This document shows positions 33,603 to 41,001 of a DNA stretch of 51,570 nucleotides, piece by piece. The notes under the pieces are model-generated. The model had not been told where the DNA came from. It did not search any database and worked only from the letters and a program-made list of their open reading frames with translations. Made by a program: the position numbers and the translations under genes. Positions within the stretch are counted from its first letter, which is position 1, and each line of letters starts with the position of its first letter. Origin of the DNA: Negativicutes bacterium (GTDB lineage Bacteria; Bacillota_C; Negativicutes; Sporomusales_B; JARLHX01); NCBI GenBank assembly GCA_031292035.1, contig JARLHX010000081.1:1-51570 (forward strand), written 5' to 3'.

Positions 33603-34511
33603 ATGGCTATACTTGTTCCCGTAGATATTAGAGGGGATTTCGCGGCAGACATCGCCAAGTTATGCGAGATCAGGCTTATGGCCGCGGGCTATGCTATTGA
33701 GCCTGCTATCACGCCGCGCAAGTTGATTTTAAATTATTTTAATACCCGCAGACTGCGAATTTCTATCAAGCCCCGGCGCGTAAATTTGTCCCGTGAAATT
33801 CATGTGCCTTCGCAGCACAACGAAGGATTCAAATTGATTTGCGAATCCTCCAAACGAGGAATTTCTTTAATGCCCCACCAAAGCGATAGAATCCTCAATC
33901 CAGCCTTGAATGACAAGTTGCTGAATGATTGGAACATCTATCATTTACATTTAGGGGCAACGCCTGACTTAAACAAAAAGGGATTTATGGGGCGTACTTC
34001 TGCGCTACTCTACCTTATGATCTCCGAAGAAGATGTTTATTGCATAGATGTGATGAGTCATAGGGATTTTTCCAAACAGCGATTACTCAGTATCGTTCAT
34101 AATAATTGGCCGCACCTTTTAGAAGGATGGAAATTGAATTCGGTCATGGCAGGTCAGAATATTTCTGACGATGATCTGCAAAAAATGAGGAAAATTAATG
34201 TCAATACTTCCATCAAAATGGATGATGGAACCTTATATTATGCCCCTGGCGGCGGCTATGCATCCGATGGGACAAGCTTGCAAGTGGTTATGCAGGCAAA
34301 TCGTCTTTACCGTGATTGCCAGCATCTCATGGATTTGACAATAAGCAATCTGAAGACGTTTGTAGATGAGTACCATAAAAAATTCGTTTTTCTATCAATG
34401 CCATTTCATTTCCATCTACAAATTATTCGAGGTGAGGCTTTCGCAAGGGAGCAAAATTCTGGTGCAATGCTTAGACTTAAATTCCCCTTAGATATGCCGG
34501 GGATTTTATGA
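33603..34511 (+). CDS. Unknown AT-rich cargo protein (302 aa)
   Basis: The protein is soluble, without signal or membrane segments. Its central part has NDWNIYHLHLGA, GRTSALLYLM, VYCIDVMSHRDFSKQRLLSIVHNNWPHLL, with conserved-looking His, Arg and Asp residues in an order reminiscent of small RNase folds, but I do not recognise the family and claim no activity. Its base composition is clearly more AT-rich than mobC and the relaxase upstream and the fibre gene downstream, so it looks like separately acquired cargo. Confidence 0.7.
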   Translation: MAILVPVDIRGDFAADIAKLCEIRLMAAGYAIEPAITPRKLILNYFNTRRLRISIKPRRVNLSREIHVPSQHNEGFKLICESSKRGISLMPHQSDRILNPALNDKLLNDWNIYHLHLGATPDLNKKGFMGRTSALLYLMISEEDVYCIDVMSHRDFSKQRLLSIVHNNWPHLLEGWKLNSVMAGQNISDDDLQKMRKINVNTSIKMDDGTLYYAPGGGYASDGTSLQVVMQANRLYRDCQHLMDLTISNLKTFVDEYHKKFVFLSMPFHFHLQIIRGEAFAREQNSGAMLRLKFPLDMPGIL

Positions 34512-34593
34512 TGCTAAGCAACATCATTTCATCGCCTAATCGACGGCATCTCCGATCCGCCTGAGAAGACCACCCAAAATTTGAAATTTCTCG

Positions 34594-34623
34594 CCCGCTC
34601 TGCATGACGCAAGCGGGTTTTTT
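34594..34623 (+). terminator. Terminator-like hairpin just ahead of the 34649 gene
   Basis: CCCGCT (34594-34599) pairs with AGCGGG (34612-34617), extended by an inner TGC/GCA, and is followed by six T. The next ribosome site (AAAGGAG) begins only about 15 bases after the T-run, leaving no room for a promoter in between. Confidence 0.7.
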
Positions 34624-34648
34624 CATGTTCTCAATAAAGGAGCGGGAA

Positions 34649-34837
34649 ATGTCAGAAGGACTGCTTTTAACCTATTTCAACGGCATGTTGCATGGCGGCC
34701 TTGGTGTCGCGCTCATCATTTTCGGCATCCTTGGCTGGCCGCGCACGAAAACCGTTCTGCTTGCTTTTCGCCCGAAGAAACGCGGCGTCCGTCCTTATCG
34801 CAAATTCCGTCCCGCCAAGAACCGGAGTATCAAATGA
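34649..34837 (+). CDS. Small single-span membrane protein (62 aa)
   Basis: The ATG at 34649 has a strong ribosome site (AAAGGAGCGGG). The product has one membrane helix (LHGGLGVALIIFGILGW) followed by a very basic tail (RPKKRGVRPYRKFRPAKNR). No family recognised. Its stop overlaps the start of the fibre-like gene (ATGATG), so it probably helps assemble or anchor that protein. Confidence 0.65.
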   Translation: MSEGLLLTYFNGMLHGGLGVALIIFGILGWPRTKTVLLAFRPKKRGVRPYRKFRPAKNRSIK

Positions 34838-36963
34838 TGTTCCGCGTGTCCCCGAACCGGCGCGGCTTTGGTGTCGCGCCGGTTCTCTACCTGCTTGGCC
34901 TTATCGGCGTGGCGGGCGGTATCTTTTTCTCGAATTACATGCAGACCTTCAAAAGCATGTCCGAGATTCAGAACGGCCTCACGGTACGGAACGATCTTAT
35001 GGGCGCATCAGTCACGTTGGCGGGGCAGGCGGTTTTCAGCGCGGATAGTTCCTTGCTGTGTCCACCCCGTTCGGTACATGAAAGTACCGGCAATCCCTGC
35101 GATGCCGCGCCGATTGGCCTTGTGCAGTTTGAGGATGCGCCTGCCAATCGCCTGCCGGTCAATTACGGCAATGCCGCCACGACCGGATTGCCGGTCGAGG
35201 TCGGCATGTTCGCGGCAGGTGCAGGGGTAAAGCAGCTCGACGCTTTCGGCCATGCCTATATCTATTGTCGCTGGGAACATTCGCGCGCCAGCCCTGCGTT
35301 ACCGGCTTTCGTTCTGTTGTCGGCGGGGCCGGACGGCATTCTGCAAACGACTTGCGGCGATACCATCGCGCAGGGCGACGATGCCTATATATCCTATCCC
35401 GTGGCGGAAGCGATTAGCCATGCTTCGTTATGGCAGCCGGACGGCACCACGAATGTCAGTTACGGCGCGGCGGGTTCAAAGGTCACCATTGATAGCAGCG
35501 GCAATTTCACCGCCGCAGGCAACATAAGCGCGGCCAGCGCGTCGATCACCAATGGCATAACCGCCACGACCTTGACGACGACCGGCGATATTACCGGCAA
35601 GGATTTTATCGCTTCGGGCAATGTGACAGGAACAGCGGGCGGTTTTAGTACCATCAACGCATCGAGTGCTGCCGTCACCAACAGCATTACGGTGGCAACG
35701 CTCACCGCGAGCGGTGACATATCTGGCAAAAATTTTATCGCCATCGGCACAGTATCGGGCGCGACCGGGTCTTTTACATCGCTAAATGCTTCGAGTGCCA
35801 CAGTCACCAACGGATTAACGGCGGTCAGCTTGACGGCAAGCGGTGCAATCGTGGGGTCAAGTGGTGCGTTCACCCATGATCTGACCGCCACGAATATGAC
35901 GGCATCCGGCACCGTGACGGGTGCAACCGGCAGCTTTACCACCTTGCATGGAACAAGCGCGACCATCACCGGCGCGGTCAGTCTCGGCACAACAACTATC
36001 GGCAGCCTGATTGACGCCGGCAACGCCTCTATCGGCGGTGCATTGACCGTGACAGGCGCGACCAATGGAAGCAACGCCACTTATACCGGCACCGTGACCG
36101 CCGCAAATTTCAATGGCGTATTTTCGGGCAGCTATTCCGGCTCGACCGTGACGACGACCGGCGTGGCATCCGTTAACAGCATTTCCGTGACGAATAACAC
36201 GATTATCGGCGGTACGCTTGGCGTAAGCGGCTACACGACGTTGGCCGGTTTGACGGCCTCCGGCATCGCCGACAATGGTGATTTGAGCGTGTCCGGCGCA
36301 AGCAGTCTTGTCGGCAATGTCGGTATTGGTTGCGGCAGCGCTAACGATACCGTGGCGCTGTTTGTATGCAGCTATGTGGAATCCCCGGTGGCGTATTTCA
36401 ATCAGGCGGTGGGTGACGCTGCGGTAGGCATTAACTCAACAGCAACCGGTGGCAGCGCCTATATCGTCTTTGATGAAAACTACACGGATTACTGGTCGCT
36501 TGGAAAAGGCGAAGACCAGTATGGCAGCGCCTTTTATATCTGGGATCATCACAACAGCGCGAACATCCTTATAGGGGACTACCCCTCGGGCGATTTGCAG
36601 CTTGGCGAAGCCACCACCACCTATATCACCGCTAACGGCAATGTCGGCGTCAACGCATACCCTATCAATCCGATGGACATTGGGGGCGGCGTTACTATCG
36701 GGACAGCCTATGCCGGAATAATGACTGCTCCGACGAACGGATTAATCGTTCAGGGTAATGTTGGTATCGGGACGACTATGCCAGCCGCTATGCTCGATAT
36801 AAACGGATATATGCATCTAAAAAAATACACGGCAGCCCCGATGACATGCAGCGCGTCGCTTGATGGCGATATTGCCCTTAGCGCCAATTATACGATTTGT
36901 GTTTGCAAAAACGGCACCGGGTGGGTGACCATCTCCAATGGTTCGACAAGCTGCACTTGGTAA
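34834..36963 (+). CDS. Pseudopilin-like N-terminus fused to fibre-type repeats (PilV-like surface protein)
   Basis: The 709-residue protein starts RRGFGVAPVLYLLGLIGVAGG, a G-F junction followed by one hydrophobic helix as in type IV (pseudo)pilins, but with Pro where most have Glu at +5. A globular part with paired Cys follows (LLCPP, NPCDAAP, YCRWE, TTCGD). From about residue 225 come Thr/Ser/Gly-rich repeats of about 41 residues (SITNGIT-LT-TGDI-GKDFIASGNVTG), then a fibre head with VGIGTTMPAAMLDINGYMHLKKY. It may be a pilus-tip or surface adhesin for mating contact; the fibre ending resembles phage tail fibres. Confidence 0.65.
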   Translation: MMFRVSPNRRGFGVAPVLYLLGLIGVAGGIFFSNYMQTFKSMSEIQNGLTVRNDLMGASVTLAGQAVFSADSSLLCPPRSVHESTGNPCDAAPIGLVQFEDAPANRLPVNYGNAATTGLPVEVGMFAAGAGVKQLDAFGHAYIYCRWEHSRASPALPAFVLLSAGPDGILQTTCGDTIAQGDDAYISYPVAEAISHASLWQPDGTTNVSYGAAGSKVTIDSSGNFTAAGNISAASASITNGITATTLTTTGDITGKDFIASGNVTGTAGGFSTINASSAAVTNSITVATLTASGDISGKNFIAIGTVSGATGSFTSLNASSATVTNGLTAVSLTASGAIVGSSGAFTHDLTATNMTASGTVTGATGSFTTLHGTSATITGAVSLGTTTIGSLIDAGNASIGGALTVTGATNGSNATYTGTVTAANFNGVFSGSYSGSTVTTTGVASVNSISVTNNTIIGGTLGVSGYTTLAGLTASGIADNGDLSVSGASSLVGNVGIGCGSANDTVALFVCSYVESPVAYFNQAVGDAAVGINSTATGGSAYIVFDENYTDYWSLGKGEDQYGSAFYIWDHHNSANILIGDYPSGDLQLGEATTTYITANGNVGVNAYPINPMDIGGGVTIGTAYAGIMTAPTNGLIVQGNVGIGTTMPAAMLDINGYMHLKKYTAAPMTCSASLDGDIALSANYTICVCKNGTGWVTISNGSTSCTW

Positions 36964-37024
36964 GGCCTGCGGATAGAATTTCTAAATTACGACTCAAGAA
37001 TTACCGGCTGCAAGGCCGCTAATG

Positions 37025-37055
37025 CCGTGTCTGCATGGTGCAGCGCGGATTTTTT
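37025..37055 (+). terminator. Terminator-like hairpin just ahead of the DUF736 gene
   Basis: CTGCA/TGCAG (37031-37043), with flanking CCG/CGG pairs, is followed by six T (37050-37055). The AAGGAG ribosome site of the next gene comes about ten bases later. Confidence 0.6.
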
Positions 37056-37077
37056 ATGTCTAACGAAGGAGAGCATT

Positions 37078-37551
37078 ATGACGACACCACGCATCAAACT
37101 TGGCCGTTTCTCCAAAGGCAGCATGTCGCCGCTTGAAGGCAGTATCGGCGGCCTCGGTATGGGGACTATAGAGGTCATGGCTATGGCCGCAACGAGTGCC
37201 GATGGGAAACCGTATCTGAAACTCATTGGCGACCCCGAAGGGGCTGCCTTTGAAATAGGGGCGGCGTTCCCGAAGATAAAAGATGGGCTGGAATATTACT
37301 CGGTCAATCTTGAATCGCCGATGCTGGCCGCGCCGATCAATGCGGCTTTGTTTCCTGACAAGAATGACTCTCACTTTTACAATCTTGTCTGGAACCGCCT
37401 TGACGGTGCCACGCCTGCCGCTGCCGCGAAAGCGACGGGCGATAACGACAACGCCACGCAGTTACCACTTCCGAAGCCGGAAGAGCAAGAGCCGTTGCCG
37501 CAACAGAAACGTGGTGGTCGTCGTGTTATTGGTGCGAAGCCGGCACCCTGA
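37078..37551 (+). CDS. DUF736-family protein
   Basis: The start at 37078 follows GAAGGAGAG; 157 residues. The family pattern is visible: IKLGRFSKG at the start, IEVMAMAAT, FEIGAAFPKIKDGLEYYSVNLESPMLAAPINAALFPD, and YNLVWNR. DUF736 proteins are common near mobilization and conjugation genes in proteobacteria; their role is unknown. The C-terminal 40 residues are Pro/Gln/Arg-rich. A strong terminator follows at 37576. Confidence 0.85.
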   Translation: MTTPRIKLGRFSKGSMSPLEGSIGGLGMGTIEVMAMAATSADGKPYLKLIGDPEGAAFEIGAAFPKIKDGLEYYSVNLESPMLAAPINAALFPDKNDSHFYNLVWNRLDGATPAAAAKATGDNDNATQLPLPKPEEQEPLPQQKRGGRRVIGAKPAP

Positions 37552-37575
37552 TCGAAAACTATAAAACGACAACTG

Positions 37576-37605
37576 GCCCCGCAGGGGTTCCCTGCGGGGC
37601 TTTTC
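37576..37605 (+). terminator. Rho-independent terminator after the DUF736 gene
   Basis: GCCCCGCAGGG (37576-37586) and CCCTGCGGGGC (37590-37600) form a perfect 11-bp stem with a 3-base loop, followed by TTTTC. It separates the mobilization part from the AT-rich cargo that follows. The rest of the 37552-37853 gap is AT-rich, presumably holding the promoter of the next operon. Confidence 0.9.
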
Positions 37606-37853
37606 TCGCGCCGAAGTAGCGATTTTCTGCGATTAAGGCAGCAATATTAATGCACAGACAACATAAACTATAGTTTGAAGGTGGATAAACGCGGCGATCT
37701 GAGGACAATTAATATTATATATCAATTTGTTAGGGTATAATGCGTATCGCAACCAATTATTAAATACCACGCATAAAGATGTTCTTGTTTTGTTTTATCA
37801 TGGAGTATAGGAGTCGTTGGTAGCTCCAAATTCTGAGTCTGAAAGAATTCCCA

Positions 37854-38288
37854 ATGGACGACAATGAGCGCGCAGAGAAATTATCGATGGAAAAAGAGGT
37901 CGTATATTACGAGACCTTCCTAAAGGCGTGGGTTGATAATCGCATGGAGACTGACAAGCAACTTCTAACATTGTCATCTCTCGCCATCGGGTTACTGATG
38001 ATCTTTCAGGATAAGCTAAGAACCGTGTCCGAATTCGTACTTTGGCTTTCCGCCGGAGGGATGTTTATTCTAACCATCTTTCTAATTCTGCTTATTTTTC
38101 GCAGCAATAGTTCATACATCGAGAGACTTATTTGCGAGGACAATCTGCCACAACAAAATATCGTTGAGAGGCATCTACGCCATATGACGGTATTGGCTTT
38201 TATTACATTTATGCTTGGCATTATACTCACCTTGACGCTTGCAATCGTAAAATCTGATTTTGTGATTATGAAAGTTCAGGGAGGGTAA
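37854..38288 (+). CDS. Three-helix membrane protein of the candidate defence operon (144 aa)
   Basis: A soluble, acidic N-terminus (EKEVVYYETFLKAWVDNRMETDKQLLTLSSLAIG) leads into three predicted membrane helices (about 38-54, 61-84 and 110-132). The second ends in FRSNSSYIERL. The pattern YY-AW-RME-DK-LLTLS followed by membrane helices and F-R-NS-YIE is one I recall from uncharacterised small membrane proteins of proteobacteria; I know no function for it. It is the first of five same-direction genes ending with the OLD-like ATPase, and could be the membrane partner or effector of that system. Confidence 0.7.
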   Translation: MDDNERAEKLSMEKEVVYYETFLKAWVDNRMETDKQLLTLSSLAIGLLMIFQDKLRTVSEFVLWLSAGGMFILTIFLILLIFRSNSSYIERLICEDNLPQQNIVERHLRHMTVLAFITFMLGIILTLTLAIVKSDFVIMKVQGG

Positions 38289-38289
38289 C

Positions 38290-38430
38290 ATGTCCAAACT
38301 CGAAAATCAGTCTCTTAATAAAGACGGCGTGCAAAAAGGCCTACATGGAGCCGACTTTTTAAAGCCGGTAACAAGCAAACAACCGCAGAAAACACCCTCG
38401 TCGGGCGACCAGAAACGTGACGAAAAATAA
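38290..38430 (+). CDS. Microprotein 1 of the candidate defence operon (46 aa)
   Basis: The ATG at 38290 lies one base after the previous stop, with GGAGGG as ribosome site. The product is hydrophilic and probably unstructured, with the motif KGLHGADFLKPV in the middle and a charged end (GDQKRDEK). The motif G-[LV]-x-G-A-x-x-L-(K/R)-P recurs in the next two small genes, so it is unlikely to be a chance frame. Confidence 0.7.
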   Translation: MSKLENQSLNKDGVQKGLHGADFLKPVTSKQPQKTPSSGDQKRDEK

Positions 38431-38441
38431 GGAGTGAACCC

Positions 38442-38657
38442 ATGACGAACGATAAAAATAAATTAGGCCCAGCTCCACAGTACTCTACACAGTTTGCACA
38501 AGATGGTTTGTCGGGAGCGGCTAAGCTCAATTTGGGGCGTCCCCACGTCCTTCAAAACGGATTGCAGGGGGCTGGTTCTTTGAAACCGGAAACCGTGGCC
38601 AAACAAACACAATCTCAGTCCAAACCGAGTTCATTGGGTAGCAGCGATAAGAAATAA
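38442..38657 (+). CDS. Microprotein 2 of the candidate defence operon (71 aa, motif twice)
   Basis: It has a TAAGGAG ribosome site. The hydrophilic product carries the shared motif twice (QDGLSGAAKLNLG and QNGLQGAGSLKPE), then a Gln/Ser-rich stretch and the end SSDKK. No signal peptide, membrane helix or known domain. It lies 11 bases after microprotein 1. Confidence 0.7.
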   Translation: MTNDKNKLGPAPQYSTQFAQDGLSGAAKLNLGRPHVLQNGLQGAGSLKPETVAKQTQSQSKPSSLGSSDKK

Positions 38658-38666
38658 GAGGACAAA

Positions 38667-38804
38667 ATGACTGATAAAAAACCCATATCGCACCCAAGCG
38701 ATCCAAATAAGAGGCCGTCACCTCTTCGGCCTTTGACCGAAGGCGTAGACGGTGCCGGAAAGCTGAGGCCCCCACCGGCACCTGCAAGAGATGAGAAAAA
38801 ATAG
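38667..38804 (+). CDS. Microprotein 3 of the candidate defence operon (45 aa)
   Basis: The ATG at 38667 follows AAGAGGAC. The product is Pro-rich and basic, with the motif TEGVDGAGKLRPP and the end ARDEKK. It lies nine bases after microprotein 2 and 33 bases before the OLD-like gene. Short, disordered and motif-sharing, the three could be adaptors, inhibitors or substrates of the ATPase; none of this is shown. Confidence 0.7.
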   Translation: MTDKKPISHPSDPNKRPSPLRPLTEGVDGAGKLRPPPAPARDEKK

Positions 38805-38837
38805 GACACAAGGGATAGTAATCTTTGAGAACACAAT

Positions 38838-40514
38838 ATGACTATCAAAATCCAAAGATTTAAAAATATTGAATCTATCGAATGCCCAACTGATGGAATT
38901 GTACTGCTCGTAGGCGGCAATAACTCAGGCAAAAGCTCGGTTCTCCAAGCAATACAATTCGGGATTTCTGTCGCGCAAACAGCAGCTATGCAAGGCGGAC
39001 TCTGGAAGCGCACACGTCTTTCAACATCGATTGGGCAGAATGATCTTGTATATTCTCCCATACGGGAAGTTTCATCTCTTGCATATAATGGTACCCTAAA
39101 AGAAGACCCGCGATATGCAATTAGCATAACGTTTCAAACAGAACCTGGCGTCGAGTGTCAAGTGGTTGTCCGTAAAGGACGTAACAAAAATATTCTCTTA
39201 AATTTAATAGGACAATCTCTTGGAGAACATCTTCAATCCTTAGAGGCACCTTATTGCGCTCTTGTAACGGGGCTTGCGGGGATACCATCGGAGGAAGAAT
39301 TTGAAACGGATTATGTCGTTCGCAAGGCAGCAGCTAGGGGAAACTCAAATAGTGTATTCCGTAATATTCTTCTTCAATTAAAAGACCGCCCCGAAAAATG
39401 GAGAAAATTCCAGGAGCAAATTGGTCATATTTTTCCCGGCTATACTATTGGAGTGCGTTTTAATCCACATTCGGACGAATATATCGGTTGTTGGGTTTCT
39501 AAAAATGGAAGAGTTTTTCCAATTGATACTTGTGGTACTGGTGTTCTTCAAGCGGTACAAATTTTTTCTTACATCAACCTTTTTGAACCAAAAATTCTTC
39601 TGTTGGATGAGCCTGACAGCCATCTCCACCCAAATAATCAAAAGGCATTGGCTCTAGAACTAATTGCAGCAGCACGAAATGGCTTGCGAGTGATAATTTC
39701 GAGTCATAGCAAGCATCTTGTGGAGGCTCTGATAGATGATGCCTCGTTAGTATGGTTGCGAAATGGGCATGTAGAACCAAATGTTGAAAGCTATGAAATT
39801 AAAGCACTAATGGAAATTGGTGCTTTGGGAGTCGGAGAGCGAATTGGCAAAATTTCGCATGTGTTTCTCACTGAGGACGATGACCGAAATCTTATAGAAA
39901 AACTTCTTGAGGCAAACGGTTTCGACCTCGACGAATGTGAAATTGTTTCTTATTCGGGGGCGACGAATACCGGAACCGCGATAGTGCTAATAAATCAACT
40001 CAGAAAATTTTATCCCGATGCTAAATATGTCGTTCATCGTGATCGAGATTTTATGACACTGGAAGAGCTAGCAGCCTATCAGGTCAAATTCTCTGGTATG
40101 AATGTCGATTTCTTCATACCCGATGGCAACGATCTAGAATCGTGTTTCTTGAATGCGCCACACCTCAGCCAAGTCTGCGGAGTTTCGGAATTGCAGGCGC
40201 AAGATATTCTTCAAGCTGCATACGATAAACGCCGTGATGAATTATTAAGCAAGTATGTAAATTCGCGCATCGAATACCTTAATAGGAACGGCTTGCGACC
40301 GAACGCTGGCGAAATTAGCGTCTCTGGTAATGCAATGTTGGTTGGCCCGACTTCGACTGCTATACACGGAAAGACTCTCTTGAAGGGAGTTCGTGATGTG
40401 TTGCGAGAACGGTCATTGCCAGATCAAATCACAAGCGTCTCCACAGCCTTGGTGTCGTCTGTCCTAGCATCGTTCTTGCCAATACAATCTCAGATGACTG
40501 CTAGCACAAACTAA
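38838..40514 (+). CDS. OLD-family ATPase/TOPRIM nuclease-like protein
   Basis: The 558-residue protein has a split ABC-type ATPase with Walker A GGNNSGKSS (26-34), a signature-like CGTGVLQA (232-239), Walker B ILLLDEPD (253-260) and H-loop His (SSH, 290). A TOPRIM domain follows with the acidic residues expected (LTEDDDRN, E346; HRDRD, D402 and D404). OLD-family proteins, including those of Gabija and related anti-phage systems, combine ATP sensing with DNA or RNA cleavage. No UvrD-like partner lies next to it; instead it follows a membrane protein and three microproteins. AT-rich composition marks it as acquired. Confidence 0.85.
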   Translation: MTIKIQRFKNIESIECPTDGIVLLVGGNNSGKSSVLQAIQFGISVAQTAAMQGGLWKRTRLSTSIGQNDLVYSPIREVSSLAYNGTLKEDPRYAISITFQTEPGVECQVVVRKGRNKNILLNLIGQSLGEHLQSLEAPYCALVTGLAGIPSEEEFETDYVVRKAAARGNSNSVFRNILLQLKDRPEKWRKFQEQIGHIFPGYTIGVRFNPHSDEYIGCWVSKNGRVFPIDTCGTGVLQAVQIFSYINLFEPKILLLDEPDSHLHPNNQKALALELIAAARNGLRVIISSHSKHLVEALIDDASLVWLRNGHVEPNVESYEIKALMEIGALGVGERIGKISHVFLTEDDDRNLIEKLLEANGFDLDECEIVSYSGATNTGTAIVLINQLRKFYPDAKYVVHRDRDFMTLEELAAYQVKFSGMNVDFFIPDGNDLESCFLNAPHLSQVCGVSELQAQDILQAAYDKRRDELLSKYVNSRIEYLNRNGLRPNAGEISVSGNAMLVGPTSTAIHGKTLLKGVRDVLRERSLPDQITSVSTALVSSVLASFLPIQSQMTASTN

Positions 40515-40549
40515 AACCCTGTTTACTGATACCAGTTCTAGTGAATGGA

Positions 40550-40669
40550 CTTTTTGCGGGGGCGCAAAAAGCGGTTCGCGCCGCCGACCTGCCGCATGAA
40601 TGCGGCGCGGCGGCTTGCTACGCGCTACGCCGACAAGCGGCTTGCGCTTCCGTGGCCGTTAACGGCCAC
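40550..40669. other. Palindrome-rich GC patch between the OLD-like gene and the AlpA gene
   Basis: It holds CTTTTTGCG/CGCAAAAAG (40550-40571, loop GGGG), GCCGCAT-GA-ATGCGGC (40591-40606) and the perfect 18-bp palindrome GTGGCCGTTAACGGCCAC (40652-40669). I find no gene in this stretch. The first hairpin could end the OLD transcript. The cluster as a whole could also be an origin, a recombination site or a regulator site. Confidence 0.5.
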
Positions 40670-40721
40670 ATTTCCCATCCGAGGGTGAGTGAACGTGTCG
40701 GGGGCGGCTCCCGATAAATCA

Positions 40722-40755
40722 GCGCCTCTTTCTGTCGAAAGGGGCGCATTTTTTT
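40722..40755 (+). terminator. Terminator-like hairpin just ahead of the AlpA gene
   Basis: GCGCCTCTTTC (40722-40732) pairs with GAAAGGGGCGC (40737-40747), one G-U pair, four-base loop, followed by seven T. The ribosome site TAGGAGGA starts about five bases later. Confidence 0.8.
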
Positions 40756-40773
40756 GTCTATTAGGAGGAAGCT

Positions 40774-41001
40774 ATGGAACAGGAGATTTATCGCCTTAAA
40801 GAATTTTGCCAGAAATATGCCATTTCCAAAACCTCGCTCTATCGGGAAATCAACGCCAACCGGCTTGAGACCTTCAAGCGCGGGCGATTGACCTTTATCG
40901 CCCGCGCTGAGGCCGAACGGTGGTTTCATTGCTTAGCCTATTGCAAGACCAAGGAGACGATGGATAGCCGTTATTCGGCGGCCTCGGAGAAATTGACGTG
41001 A
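40774..41001 (+). CDS. AlpA/excisionase-like HTH protein
   Basis: The 75-residue protein has a winged-helix/MerR-type HTH as in AlpA and excisionases: IYRLKEFCQKYAISKTSLYREINANRLETFKRGRLTFIARAEAERWF. AlpA-type proteins activate excision of P4-like elements by controlling or helping the integrase. The strong ribosome site is TAGGAGGA. Its 3' end overlaps the convergent integrase gene by 31 bp, consistent with paired control of integration and excision. Confidence 0.8.
   Translation: MEQEIYRLKEFCQKYAISKTSLYREINANRLETFKRGRLTFIARAEAERWFHCLAYCKTKETMDSRYSAASEKLT

Noticed and set aside
40618..40929. 103-residue minus-strand frame over the palindrome patch and AlpA gene
   Set aside because: It runs antisense to the AlpA-like gene and through a terminator hairpin, with no domain and no ribosome site.
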